Source of the DNA: CAVOKN01 sp963696505
GTDB taxonomy: Bacteria; Pseudomonadota; Gammaproteobacteria; Burkholderiales; Rhodocyclaceae
Reading direction: 5' to 3'
NCBI GenBank assembly: GCA_963696505.1
Contig: CAVOKN010000012.1
Location: 1-64,000, forward strand
Length of the DNA: 64,000 nucleotides
Under the pieces are notes generated by a model, which was given only the letters and a program-made list of their open reading frames with translations, ran no database searches and was not told where the DNA came from. Both the position numbers and the translations under genes were made by a program. Of this stretch, positions 35,761 to 44,193 are shown piece after piece; positions within the stretch are counted from its first letter, which is position 1; each line of letters starts with the position of its first letter.

Positions 35761-35885
35761 ATCGTGTACCCGCCTGTGTCCTTAGAGAACCCAGCTGGAT
35801 ACACGGTTTCCGGGATGTCAGCCATCCCCTTCTTCCGTAGAGAAGCGGCGAAGAGCCAAAAATTTGAAGCGATGCGGCTCGGAAA

Positions 35886-36301
35886 AATTTACCGTCACGC
35901 GGTCTTGTGACCTGACGGTAAAAATATCGCACGAAAGCAATTGCGAAATATGAGCTTATGGCTTCCGTAGCCAGGGATTTCGCGTGACGGTAAAAGTTCT
36001 TCCACGTGGCGTAGCGCGATAGAAGGAGACCGTCACGGATTCTAGGCTTAAGGTGGACGCTTCGAGCGATGGGCTCGACCGCGAAACGCAGAAAGCGGAA
36101 GGCTCCTAGCGCGATATTTACTGCGCAGGAAATCTTGCTGATTCGTTGAATATGTAGCAGGGTGGTACAAATATGAAGAAGAAATGCCACTCTGTCCTGC
36201 GGTTGGTCATCGCCTGAAGATGCAATATTCTGTCGCGGCCGACGCTGTTGCCCTCGGAGCGACCTGTAGGTGGCGAGTACGTAGATCGAGTGGGAATGAG
36301 T
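35886..36301. repeat. cassette spacer S0 (TGACGGTAAA family)
   Basis: Left-most spacer. Contains TGACGGTAAA at 35913 and 35985, an inverted copy TTTACCGTCA at 35888-35897, and the right-hand tag GATCGAGTGGGAATGA at 36284. The tag ends 80 bp before the VapC-type toxin's stop codon. The middle part differs from the other spacers. Confidence 0.8.
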
Positions 36302-36378
36302 TTTCGCATAACCGCTCCGATTGGCAAAATGAAAACTGTTGCTCGCGCTGCGATGTTCTTGCCTTCGCGCACGACCGG

Positions 36379-36801
36379 TTAGCCGGTCACAGTCCAGGGG
36401 TCGATCACGGTTAGGCCTGCGGCCATAAATGCGCTGGAGTCACGCGACGCCACAGCGAAATCGCGCGAGGCGGCGATCGCGGCGATATAGCCGTCGGGCG
36501 TCGGAAATCCTCTTCCGGCAGCGCGCGCCTTGACAGCCAGATCGGCATAACGGCGCGCCGCATTCGTGTCGAACGGCAGGATTCGATCAGCGAACAGCGT
36601 CAGCACGCCATCGAGCGCGGCCGTCAACTTGTCCTTGCGCTTGCCCTTGGGAAGCGCACCGATGCCGAACATTAGCTCGGCGATCGTGACGCTGGACAGA
36701 TAGAGCGTCTCCGCCGCCTGTTCGTCGAGCCAATTGCGGACCGCCGGATCCGGCTCCGGCTTCATCGCCTCGGAGACAACATTGGTGTCGAGCAGGATCA
36801 T
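36379..36801 (-). CDS. PIN-domain ribonuclease toxin (VapC/FitB type)
   Basis: A 140-residue PIN-domain protein. Acidic active-site residues appear in order: MILLDTNVVSEAM (Asp), SSVTIAELMFGIGALP (Glu), and FPTPDGYIAAIAASRDFAVA (Asp), ending VIDPWTVTG. VapC/FitB toxins cleave tRNA or other RNA with Mg2+ at this site. The start at 36801 overlaps the antitoxin stop by one base (TAATG), ruling out the longer upstream frame. All motifs are intact, so the toxin should be active. Confidence 0.9.
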   Translation of the reverse strand: MILLDTNVVSEAMKPEPDPAVRNWLDEQAAETLYLSSVTIAELMFGIGALPKGKRKDKLTAALDGVLTLFADRILPFDTNAARRYADLAVKARAAGRGFPTPDGYIAAIAASRDFAVASRDSSAFMAAGLTVIDPWTVTG

Positions 36802-37052
36802 TAGAAACGCAGCGGCTCGGCGGGTGTTCTGTCGCGGGTTTGATCGAGGGCTTCGACATCGGCGTTGGTGAGCCCGATCTTCCGGCTCATGTCCGCCAGT
36901 GTAGTGCCGAGACGCAGCCGCCCAGCCGGTCGCACGGCCGCCTCCAGAATGGCGCGCATCTCCGCTTCCGCGCTGCGATTGTGCTGCGCCGCGCGGATCT
37001 TCAGCGCACGATGCGTTTCCTCCGGGAGGTTGCGAATGGTGACGGCGGCCAT
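36801..37052 (-). CDS. FitA-type RHH antitoxin
   Basis: An 83-residue antitoxin. The N-terminus AAVTIRNLPEETHRALKIRA is the ribbon-helix-helix of FitA/Arc-type proteins, followed by SAEAEMRAILEAAVRP. The C-terminal half (LADMSRKIGLTNADVEALD) should occlude the PIN toxin encoded next. A predicted promoter with two 9-bp direct repeats is upstream at 37081-37117, so autorepression is likely. A TGGAG purine run lies ~12 nt before ATG 37052. Confidence 0.9.
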   Translation of the reverse strand: MAAVTIRNLPEETHRALKIRAAQHNRSAEAEMRAILEAAVRPAGRLRLGTTLADMSRKIGLTNADVEALDQTRDRTPAEPLRF

Positions 37053-37080
37053 GATAGCGTTTCTCCATTCCTAAATTGCA

Positions 37081-37117
37081 ATGCTATCACTATATAGGCT
37101 ATGCTATCAAAGGGCAA
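37081..37117 (-). promoter_or_regulatory. fitAB-type promoter with direct-repeat operator
   Basis: Minus-strand TTGCCC (37117-37112), a 17-bp spacer and TATAGT (37094-37089). Two identical plus-strand 9-mers ATGCTATCA at 37081-37089 and 37101-37109, 20 bp apart, overlap the -10 region and the spacer. RHH antitoxins typically bind such repeats to repress their own operon. Confidence 0.6.
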
Positions 37118-37186
37118 TGATCGCACGCGGCGAGGTCACAACGAGATCGGCAGAACGACAAACGCTACATCTTTTCAATCTTCTCG

Positions 37187-37796
37187 CCCGATAGATCTCG
37201 AAAGGTCGCTTTCGGCGAAATTGCCCGCAAACCCAAGCCAATACTGGTGCCTGTAGGTAGCGAATCCGTTGGACCGAGGTAGGTAGTGGATGGGCCACCC
37301 ACTGATTGGGTGGGTCTGACGGTAAAATATTTGCCGAAAAGTCTTTCTGCGACAATCATTTAATCGATTTGATGGCTGCGGTTTTCGACACTTTTTGTGC
37401 CGCTTGGACCTCTGAAGCTACGGCGTGACGGCAAAAAAATTGACGAAAAGAAACTACGCGACAAGTACTTAAGTAATTTGGTGCCGGCGCTTTTTTGCCG
37501 CCAATTCTGCCAAGGAGGCGGCTGGTCAATGGGACCAACGACTGCCACGAGCGCCGATACATCTCGATACATCTCGAAAGGTGACCCGCAAGAGTTCGTC
37601 GATTGATCTCGATACATCTCGATGGATGCCGAAAGCTGTTTTCGGGGATCAGATGAGATTGACGGTAAATCTGTCGGTAAAAATGATGGTGGCCGAAAAA
37701 AGTTCTATACGTGACAACGGCTTGCAGGCGCCGTTGATGATCGAGTGGGAGTAGGGGTTTTTCGAGACCTATCGCGGTGTATCGGGATCTATCGCC
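37187..37796. repeat. cassette spacer S1 (TGACGGTAAA family, type A)
   Basis: Parts in order: GATAGATCTCGAAAGGT at 37190; TGACGGTAAA at 37317 and TGACGGCAAA at 37426, each followed ~25-40 bp later by a GCGACAA..TTA block; doubled GATACATCTCGA at 37556-37580 and 37610-37622; TGACGGTAAATCTGTCGGTAAA at 37660-37682; then GATCGAGTGGGAGTAG at 37739. Positions ~37555-37745 are closely similar to 41352-41535 in S3. Confidence 0.9.
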
Positions 37797-37996
37797 GAAT
37801 CCAAGCCGCCATGTGGGGTTGACGACGGCGCAGAGTCCAGATGTCAACGAGCTTGGACCCTGAAGGAGGCACCTTCGGGTCCGAGCTCGGGCCCTTGAAG
37901 ATGTTGCCCGTGGCGGTGGCGAGAAGGTCGGTCGGAGCCTCGACACGAGATCGGTGCCAGTTGCCACTTCTCCCAAATTGGGAGATACTGCCGGCG

Positions 37997-38305
37997 GTGA
38001 GGATCATCGCCAAGAGCAGCCTGCAGAAATTCTGGGAACGGCCGGGCTGCACCGATGCCCGGGGACCGCTGCACAGCTGGTACGCCGAGGCGATCAAGGC
38101 GACCTGGCGCAGCCCGCAGGACATCAAGGACCAGTACGCCAGCGCGAGCATCTGCGGCAACAACCGCGTCGTGTTCAACATTGGCGGCAACAAGTACCGG
38201 CTGGTGGTCGAGGTGCAGTACCAGGCGGGCATCGTGTGGGTGAAGTTCGTCGGGACGCACGCGCAGTACGACCGCATCGACGTGGAGACCGTGAATGACT
38301 ATTAA
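37997..38305 (+). CDS. HigB-family mRNA interferase toxin
   Basis: A 102-residue RelE-fold toxin starting at GTG 37997. It reads MRIIAKSSLQKFWERPG, then PLHSWYAEAIKATWRSPQDI, NNRVVFNIGGNKYRLVVEV and VWVKFVGTHAQYDRID. This order and the final FVGTHAxYDxID motif identify the HigB_toxin family, ribosome-dependent mRNA endonucleases. The upstream in-frame region has no family match and is spacer-flank DNA. Its 3' end overlaps the antitoxin start by 11 nt, with toxin first, as in higBA operons. Confidence 0.9.
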   Translation: MRIIAKSSLQKFWERPGCTDARGPLHSWYAEAIKATWRSPQDIKDQYASASICGNNRVVFNIGGNKYRLVVEVQYQAGIVWVKFVGTHAQYDRIDVETVNDY

Positions 38306-38654
38306 GCCGATCCGCAACGACGACGACCTGCGACGCGCCTTCCGGCGCCTGGAGAAGATCTTCCAGGCCGTGGAGGGCACCCCGCAGGCGGACGAGCGCG
38401 ATGTGCTCGTCACCCTGATCGAAGCGTACGAGAACAAGCACTACGACTTCGGGCCCGCCGATCCGGTGGAGGCGATCAAGTTCCGCATGGAGCAGGAAGG
38501 GCTGACGCCTCGCGATCTGGAGCCGTACATCGGGCAGAGCGGCCGCGTCTCCGAAGTGCTGAACCGGAGGCGCCCGTTGAGCCTGCGGATGGTCAAGAGG
38601 CTGCACGACGGGTTGAATATCCCGTACGAGAGCCTGATGGAGGGGGTTCAGTAG
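38295..38654 (+). CDS. HigA-like antitoxin with XRE helix-turn-helix
   Basis: A 119-residue protein. An N-terminal acidic segment (RNDDDLRRAFRRLEKIFQAV) is followed by a helix-turn-helix (QEGLTPRDLEPYIGQSGRVS and EVLNRRRPLSLRMVKRLHDG), typical of HigA antitoxins paired with HigB_toxin proteins. It should bind HigB and the operon promoter. Start is ATG 38295, inside the toxin gene. Spacer S2 begins ~100 bp after its stop. Confidence 0.9.
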   Translation: MTIKPIRNDDDLRRAFRRLEKIFQAVEGTPQADERDVLVTLIEAYENKHYDFGPADPVEAIKFRMEQEGLTPRDLEPYIGQSGRVSEVLNRRRPLSLRMVKRLHDGLNIPYESLMEGVQ

Positions 38655-38749
38655 AGCGTCAACAGGTGCCGAGAGCCGTAACGCGGGCGGCGCGAATCTT
38701 CACTGAACAGCAAATATCGCTGTGTCGTCAACTTCGAGGGCGCTGCGCC

Positions 38750-39059
38750 AAGCTGACGGTAAAAAACTGTCCTCAAGAGTGATGCGCGACAAGTACTTAC
38801 GGTACTTGATGCGCCTCTACGTCGCGGGCACTCCAAGGGTCACGTCGAGGCGCCGGTGAAGCGTTCACGAGCGACCCAGGAGTCGATAGTCCTCGATAGA
38901 TCTCGAAAGGTGAGTCTTCGCAGAACCGGCCGCAAACCCGCGCCAATGCTGGTGCTCCGCACTTTGACGGTAAAAATGACGGTAAATTTCCGTGGAGCAG
39001 CACCAAGTGCATTACAAATCAACAGCGTAGAAGGCTCGTTGATGATCGAGTGGGAGTAG
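38750..39059. repeat. cassette spacer S2 (TGACGGTAAA family, type B)
   Basis: Parts in order: TGACGGTAAA at 38754 with a GCGACAAGTACTTA block; GATAGATCTCGAAAGGT at 38895; a CGCGCCAATGCTGGT segment at ~38940; tandem TGACGGTAAAAATGACGGTAAA at 38965-38986; AGAAGGCTCGTTGAT; and tag GATCGAGTGGGAGTAG at 39044. The order is the same as in S4 and S5. Confidence 0.9.
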
Positions 39060-39228
39060 GTTACCCAATGTGTAATTAATAAAGGACCAATAAAACAGTA
39101 GCCTACATGTTGTAATTAATCATGGTATACGGATAGTAAACCGAGTGACAGATGTGTAGTTATCCTCTGAAAAATATGGCATTTCGCCGCCATCGCACGT
39201 TCAATACGCCGGGGAGATGCACAGGAAT
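39060..39228. other. AT-rich insert between two spacer segments
   Basis: An unusually AT-rich ~170 bp stretch without a gene. The 10-mer TGTAATTAAT occurs twice, at 39071-39080 and 39111-39120, exactly 40 bp apart, with a similar TGTGTAGTTAT further on. The composition is clearly unlike the rest of the window. Confidence 0.7.
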
Positions 39229-39387
39229 TTGACGGTAAATCTGACGGTAAAACTGTCGCTGCTGCCGAGCCTGAAAAATTTACCGTCATCGGATTCAGGC
39301 ATCTGGCGGTAAAAGAATCGGCCGAAAGAACCGCTGAATCAACACGTCACGCGGTTTGTAGACGCGTTTTAGACGTGACGGTAAAAG
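39229..39387. repeat. cassette spacer S2b (TGACGGTAAA motifs)
   Basis: TGACGGTAAA at 39230, 39242 and 39376, an inverted TTTACCGTCA at 39279-39288, and a variant CTGGCGGTAAAAG at ~39303. It lacks the tag. It resembles S0 and the right part of S3, where direct and inverted motifs also alternate. Confidence 0.8.
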
Positions 39388-39514
39388 CCAATGCGCGGCG
39401 AGGATGCCGTTTCCCACGATTGATGGCGTTGCGAAGGGCTTCGTGCATTCGCGAGGTTTCGGGCCGTTTCTGCGATCGCCGCCCGAAGCATGCGGGGTCC
39501 AACCTTGTGTGTTG

Positions 39515-39540
39515 TGATATCAATGCATTTATTGACATCT
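39515..39540. promoter_or_regulatory. imperfect palindrome at the first AbiE promoter (operator)
   Basis: TGATATCAAT (39515-39524) and ATTGACATC (39531-39539) form an inverted repeat with one mismatch. It overlaps a predicted -35 TTGACA at 39532-39537. AbiEi antitoxins are known to repress their operon by binding inverted repeats, so this is a likely operator. Confidence 0.5.
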
Positions 39541-39561
39541 GACGCTATTGTGCAACATACT
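39532..39561 (+). promoter_or_regulatory. predicted promoter of the first AbiE operon
   Basis: TTGACA (39532-39537), 17-18 bp spacer, and ACATAC/CATACT at 39555-39561. The -10 ends only ~8 bp before ATG 39569, implying a leaderless or nearly leaderless mRNA. The -10 match is weak. Confidence 0.4.
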
Positions 39562-39568
39562 TCCTTAC

Positions 39569-40183
39569 ATGTCCCGCCCCCAAACAAGCGAACAGGCCGT
39601 CCTTCAGCTCGCACGCAAGCACCCGCTGCTCCGTGCGCGCGACCTCGCCCGGGCAGGCCTGCCGACCATTGCGCTGACCCGCCTTGTGTCCGCCGGGAAG
39701 CTGGAACGCGTGGGGCGTGGCATCTATAGCCTACCCAACGAAGCCGTCAGCGAAAATCGCTCGCTCGCCGAGGTCGCAATCCGGGTTCCCCGCGGAGTCA
39801 TCTGCCTCGTTTCAGCGCTACGCGTGCATGACATCGGCACCCAGGCGCCACACGAGGTCTGGCTCGCCATACCGCATCGGATGCTCTCGCCCCGGCTCGA
39901 CAAGCCAGCGCTACGCGTGATTCACATGTCCGGCCTATCGCTGACCGCGGGCATCGACCGACTGAATGTGGGTGGTGTGGAAGTTCCCGTGTTCAACGCC
40001 GCCAAGACCATCGCCGATTGCTTCAAGTTCCGCAATAAGATCGGTCTGGATGTGGCGCTCGAAGCCCTGCGCGAGGGTTGGAACAAGCGCAAGGTCACGA
40101 TGGACGACCTGTGGCGCTACGCTGCTGTCGATCGGGTGGCCAATGTAATGCGCCCCTACCTCGAATCCATCGCGGCGTCATGA
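39569..40183 (+). CDS. abiEi: AbiEi-type antitoxin (type IV toxin-antitoxin)
   Basis: A 204-residue protein. The N-terminal winged helix (ARKHPLLRARDLARAGLPTI) is followed by LVSAGKLERVGRGIYSLPN, the classic AbiEi_4 motif. The C-terminal domain (PVFNAAKTIADCFKFRNKIG) is also typical. AbiEi represses the operon and counteracts the AbiEii nucleotidyltransferase; together they can cause phage abortive infection. Start at ATG 39569 is preferred to a TTG seven codons upstream. ATGA overlap with abiEii. Confidence 0.9.
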   Translation: MSRPQTSEQAVLQLARKHPLLRARDLARAGLPTIALTRLVSAGKLERVGRGIYSLPNEAVSENRSLAEVAIRVPRGVICLVSALRVHDIGTQAPHEVWLAIPHRMLSPRLDKPALRVIHMSGLSLTAGIDRLNVGGVEVPVFNAAKTIADCFKFRNKIGLDVALEALREGWNKRKVTMDDLWRYAAVDRVANVMRPYLESIAAS

Positions 40184-41025
40184 GCAAGAACCGCGCGGCC
40201 TCGATTCGCGCCCGCCTGAAGAATCGCTCCGACGCCGCGAAGCAGGACTTCAACCTCACGCTTACGCATTATGGACTGGAACGGCTGCTGTATCGTTTGT
40301 CGGTATCCAGTCACGCGCCAAACTTTTTGCTCAAGGGCGCGCTGCTCTTCAAGCTCTGGTACGACGTCCCACAACGGCCAACCCGAGATGCCGACTTGCT
40401 CGGCTTTGGCCCCGATGACATCGATTCCGTGGCGGCAGTATTCCGCGACATTTGCGTTATCCAGATCGATGATGGGATTGCGTTCGAAGCACGCTCGGTC
40501 AAGACGGCGGACATCCGCAAGGAGGCGGGTTACGGGGGAGTGCGAGTCGAACTGCGCGCGACGTTGGACGGTGCACAGCTCTCGCTGCAGATAGATATCG
40601 GCTTCGGTGACGTTGTGACGCCAGCGCCCGAGACAGTCAGTTATCCCGTCTTGCTGGACGATCTGCCTGCGCCCACGCTGCGCGCGTATCCCAAGTACAC
40701 GGTCGTCGCCGAGAAATTTCAGGCGCTGTGCGCACTCGGCATGGCAAACAGCCGCATGAAAGACTATTTCGATCTGTGGATGCTGCTGCGCGATGGCGAT
40801 CTGGATGATGCGGAGTTGGTGCGCGCAGTCCAAGCCACCTTCACGCGCCGGCGAACCGCGCTGCCTGAAGGCGTGCCCGCGGGCTTGAGCGACGCTTTCG
40901 CATCGGATGCCGGCAAGTTGTCACAATGGCGGGCCTTTGTGAGCAAGAACAAGCTCAATGCCATTGCGCTGGGTGAACTGGTACAGGCGCTGCGGGCAGA
41001 ATTCCAGAGGTTGAAGATTGTCTGA
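40180..41025 (+). CDS. abiEii: AbiEii-type nucleotidyltransferase toxin
   Basis: A 281-residue protein of the AbiEii/AbiGii family. The nucleotidyltransferase signature is FLLKGALLFKLWYDVPQRPT followed by RDADLLGFG (G-[GA]-L...RDxDLL), with TVVAEKFQALCALGMANSRM and KDYFDLWMLLRDGDL after it. The toxin transfers nucleotides to RNA or protein, blocking growth until neutralised by AbiEi. Start ATG 40180 overlaps abiEi by 4 nt; a longer upstream frame lies inside abiEi and is not real. Spacer S3 starts 81 bp after the stop. Confidence 0.9.
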   Translation: MSKNRAASIRARLKNRSDAAKQDFNLTLTHYGLERLLYRLSVSSHAPNFLLKGALLFKLWYDVPQRPTRDADLLGFGPDDIDSVAAVFRDICVIQIDDGIAFEARSVKTADIRKEAGYGGVRVELRATLDGAQLSLQIDIGFGDVVTPAPETVSYPVLLDDLPAPTLRAYPKYTVVAEKFQALCALGMANSRMKDYFDLWMLLRDGDLDDAELVRAVQATFTRRRTALPEGVPAGLSDAFASDAGKLSQWRAFVSKNKLNAIALGELVQALRAEFQRLKIV

Positions 41026-41103
41026 TGCGTTCACCGTTCACCTCCGCGATTAACCGGGCTGGCGACCGAACTCCGCAAAATTGCCGACTATGCGCAGGGC
41101 TTC

Positions 41104-41829
41104 GGTGACGGTAAAAATCTTATCGAAAACTCCTTGTGTGGCAATCAGTTAGGGCATTTGATGGCGGCCATTCCGGTCGTTTTTCGGGACGTAGATGCCT
41201 TCAAAGCGGTATCGTGACGGTAAAAAAAGTGACGATTAAGACTGGAAAGACAAGAAGTTAGGTTATTGGATGCCGGCACTTTTTTTGCGCGATTCAGGCC
41301 AGCTACACGGCTCGTTGGCGGTGTCAGCGAGCCTCGCTGTGGCCGCTAGATCTCGATACATCTCGAAAGGTGACCCGCGCGAGACCGCCGATTGATCTCG
41401 ATACATCGCGATAGATGCTGACAGGTATTTTCGGGAATCAAATGAGATTGACGGTAAATCTGACGGTAAAAATGCCACTCGCAGAAAGAACTTCCAAATG
41501 GGACAATGGCTTACAGATGCCGTTCACGATCGAGTGGGAGTAGCTTTCGTGATCTATCGGGGACTATCGAGATCTATCGAAAAGCGGGCCTGGCGCGCTG
41601 ATTCGAGGGGCAACTGTCTCCCGGGACGTCTGTCGAGATCTATCGAGATCTATCGCTGGGATGCCCTTCAATCTGACGGTAAATCTGACGGTAAAAGTGT
41701 CGCGATGATTCCCCGGTAGAAATTTACCGTCAGGTCGATTTCCAGGTTGACGGTCAATTCGGGGCGCAAGATCCAGCATCCATGCGGGTTTCCGGGCGAT
41801 CGACGTGTTGAATCGCGCTGACGGTAAAT
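41104..41829. repeat. cassette spacer S3 (TGACGGTAAA family, type A, longest)
   Basis: TGACGGTAAA at 41106, 41215, 41449, 41461, 41674, 41686 and 41819, and inverted TTTACCGTCA at 41723-41732. Doubled GATACATCTCGA palindromes lie at 41349-41375 and 41395-41415. The tag GATCGAGTGGGAGTAG is at 41528, followed by three GATCTATCG iterations. The part after the tag (41670-41829) looks like an additional, tag-less spacer fragment. Confidence 0.9.
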
Positions 41830-42386
41830 CCCAGCACTCCGAGGTGATACGCCCTACCGGTGGGTGGCAATTCTCGGCTTCGCGCCGAGGAAGGAACTGA
41901 AGGGCAGGGGACAAGACAACTTGCCTGTCGTTGATCTTTGGACCTACATCATCAACGGCGCCGCTCTCCGAGCGTCGATCCAGCCGTGGCGACCGTCGGC
42001 GATGGCCAGGCTTGGCGACCTGCATTCCCGAGCCGTACGGAGTCCGCGGCCACTGGGTACTCAATGCCCACAATGCGTTGGACAGCGGTCGCACGTACGA
42101 GGGCGGTGGCCGGCAAGACCCGGCCATGAACAGTCGGTCGGCTGGTCGGCCCGCATGCGCAGATAGCGGTCGGAAGAATCTCGGAAAGCGGGCCTACGGA
42201 AACCTTGAATGCCCCGGCTGTGCTGCGACAAAGCCAGAGGGGCACCGATCGGTAACGCGGCGCAAGGCTGCGATTCGCGGAAGTATTCACAACCGGCGGA
42301 GATGCAATCCGCCCGTCCCGTCAACGGGACTTGCGCCACTCCTAGGGCTTGGTCACCATGGCGGTGAATGGCGACCTGTCAGCGTC
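41830..42386. other. no gene seen between spacer S3 and the Phd operon
   Basis: About 560 bp. Frames on both strands lack domains. The downstream TA operon reads towards this region, so it may be 3'-flanking DNA. Confidence 0.6.
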
Positions 42387-42674
42387 TCATCCCAATTTGA
42401 TGAGCCAGAGTTGCGACAGCAGCGCCAGCATATAACCCAAGGCAAGTATGGAAACGCCTTGTAGCACGCGCACACGGTTGTCAACGTTGAGCACCGAGAG
42501 TTCAGCGGCACTTCGGCTTGCGGCTGATTGCCATATGGCGCCCACGAGCGCCTTAGCACGCGGTAGCCAACCTTGGGTGGCGGATAGCAGCCCCCACAGC
42601 GACATTAGGCCACCGATTAACTGCAAAGCAGTGCCGAGCACGGCGAGCCAGTTCGCGATTTCCCTGCAACTCAT
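42387..42674 (-). CDS. small two-helix membrane protein, third gene of the Phd operon
   Basis: A 95-residue protein with two predicted transmembrane helices (NWLAVLGTALQLIGGLMSLW and VLQGVSILALGYMLALLSQL) around a short polar loop. No family is recognised. Its start overlaps the stop of the preceding small gene as ATGA, so it is translated with the toxin-antitoxin pair. A membrane component is not standard in Phd-type systems; it could be an effector or an unrelated passenger. Confidence 0.65.
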   Translation of the reverse strand: MSCREIANWLAVLGTALQLIGGLMSLWGLLSATQGWLPRAKALVGAIWQSAASRSAAELSVLNVDNRVRVLQGVSILALGYMLALLSQLWLIKLG

Positions 42675-42913
42675 TTAGGTTGCTTTCGCACTGCCGCCAA
42701 CACCAAGATCTTTGGCGATTTGCTTGAGACTGTGAAGACCAGAAAGTAGCCATGGAATGGAACGACGAACTGGCTGTCGTCGCCCTCGGGTTGCCATTCA
42801 GACATCACGGTGCGGATGCGTTCCACCAAGGCTTCGTACGGCACACCGTCGCCAGCCAATGCGTCTAGCCCCGATTGAGCATCTCGCACGTAGCGAAACT
42901 CGCTAAAGGCCAT
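42671..42913 (-). CDS. small RelE-like putative toxin of a Phd-type operon
   Basis: An 80-residue protein starting directly after the antitoxin stop (42914). The C-terminal part FVVPFHGYFLVFTVSSKSPK followed by ILVLAAVRKQ resembles the last beta strands of RelE/ParE folds. The N-terminal helix region (GLDALAGDGVPYEALVERIR) is compatible. I cannot see unambiguous catalytic residues. Position after a Phd antitoxin is the strongest argument for toxin function. It overlaps the membrane-protein gene by 4 nt. Confidence 0.55.
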   Translation of the reverse strand: MAFSEFRYVRDAQSGLDALAGDGVPYEALVERIRTVMSEWQPEGDDSQFVVPFHGYFLVFTVSSKSPKILVLAAVRKQPK

Positions 42914-43252
42914 TCATCGGTCCGTGACGACCGCTACCGCCCCCGCGGTTCGCGGCTTCGATTTGTGCGCCTTCTTGTACGCATCTTCAAGCTCATCCAA
43001 AGTGCCAAGCATTTCGATCGGCGTCGCACGTGCCTTGTTGGCCTGCGCGCGAAGCTCGTCGAACAACTCGGGGTGCTGCACCAGTTTTTCCAACGCCAGA
43101 TAGTCGTTGTATTGGTCGATCGACACCAGCGCCGCCACAGGCTCGCTGCGGCGCAGAAGAACCGCTGCAGCTTGCAAACCCTCGACAATCGTGGGCAGGC
43201 TAGCCTTGGCCTCGCTGACCGAGAAGAATTGTGTGTCTCCGACGACTTTCAT
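42914..43252 (-). CDS. Phd/YefM-type antitoxin
   Basis: A 112-residue protein starting MKVVGDTQFFSVSEAKASLP, the PhdYeFM N-terminal DNA-binding motif, followed by VLLRRSEPVAALVSIDQYND, the standard RxxxPVAxLVS strand. The C-terminal helix (LFDELRAQANKARATPIEML) should bind the toxin. It is the first gene of a three-gene operon with 42671-42913 and 42387-42674. Phd-type proteins repress their own promoter; no operator is clear here. Confidence 0.85.
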   Translation of the reverse strand: MKVVGDTQFFSVSEAKASLPTIVEGLQAAAVLLRRSEPVAALVSIDQYNDYLALEKLVQHPELFDELRAQANKARATPIEMLGTLDELEDAYKKAHKSKPRTAGAVAVVTDR

Positions 43253-43739
43253 GAGTTCACCGTATATTCAATGGGTCTCTTGAACGTACTGCTCAATGGG
43301 CTTTTAATGTACCATATCAAGCACGCTTTGTCGAGACGAAGACTTCGGGGACTTCCCCGCGATGGCTGCCTCGTCTCAAGCGTAGGAGCTTCCTCTGATG
43401 CCGGGCGTTTCGCTTCGCCTTCACGCAGGCGCTACGCGCTGACGCACAGGGTCTCAGCTTGCACGCGGCGGTGCGCTGCGCGGCCGACGAGCGAACATAG
43501 CGTTTGAAAGCCCTGCGCTCCGCTGCACCTTCGTCTTCGAGATCGATATCGAGCACTGACCGAACTGCGGCGGCCAACTCAGGATCATCGCTGCCATCAT
43601 TAACTGGGTCTTGCCTACCTGGACCACAAGCGCCGGCGGCTCCAGCGTTGGGTCACGCCAGGCGAGGAAGTCGGACGTTCCCGGTGGTGTCTTCAGCGTC
43701 CAGGGCGTTTCAGGGGTACCGGCTACCGCTGCGGTCTTG
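43253..43739. other. no gene seen upstream of the Phd operon
   Basis: About 490 bp with low-confidence frames only; the sequence may contain mobile-element debris, but no domain is recognisable. Confidence 0.55.
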
Positions 43740-44162
43740 TCAGCTCCTTTCGACGTGTGCCTTCAGGCACGCCGCAAACTCGTCGAACGCGGGTTGCAGG
43801 TCGGGAATGGATTTCGTGATCAGGGGTGCCAGCATGCCCGAATAGTCCTCGCGCATCGTGAACTCGACGCCGCCGCCGGCCTTCGGGTTCAGCTCGAAAA
43901 CGCGCTCTCCCTTGAACAGGCCGAGCGGCATGCCGCCGCTCCAGACCATGCGCCTAGGCGCATCCAGCGCCACCACCTTGACCGGAAAAGCGCGCCCCGG
44001 CGCCACCTTGGCATGCACCGTCACCTTCTGGCCCATGGCAATGCTGCCGTCGATGCGCGTGACGGTGGTGTTCCACCGAGGGTAGCCGGGCGCATCGGTG
44101 AGGACCTGCCAGATGGCTTCGGGCGCCGCTTGGATCACGATGCTGGAGGCAAATGATTTCAT
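43740..44162 (-). CDS. SRPBCC (START-like) ligand-binding protein
   Basis: A 140-residue protein of the SRPBCC superfamily. IVIQAAPEAIWQVLTDAPGY and PRWNTTVTRIDG form the N-terminal strand-helix, RMVWSGGMPLGLFKGERVFE the middle of the barrel, and a C-terminal helix ends ACLKAHVERS. These proteins bind hydrophobic ligands in a cavity; this one could be a polyketide-cyclase-like or stress-linked protein. It is 31 bp downstream of another SRPBCC gene on the same strand. Confidence 0.8.
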   Translation of the reverse strand: MKSFASSIVIQAAPEAIWQVLTDAPGYPRWNTTVTRIDGSIAMGQKVTVHAKVAPGRAFPVKVVALDAPRRMVWSGGMPLGLFKGERVFELNPKAGGGVEFTMREDYSGMLAPLITKSIPDLQPAFDEFAACLKAHVERS

Positions 44163-44193
44163 TGGCGCTTCGTAACGCAGGAGTTACGCCAGA

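Noticed and set aside
35886..41829. CRISPR array from recurring short motifs
   Set aside because: Repeat spacing is irregular, copies are imperfect and occur in both orientations; no cas gene is present.
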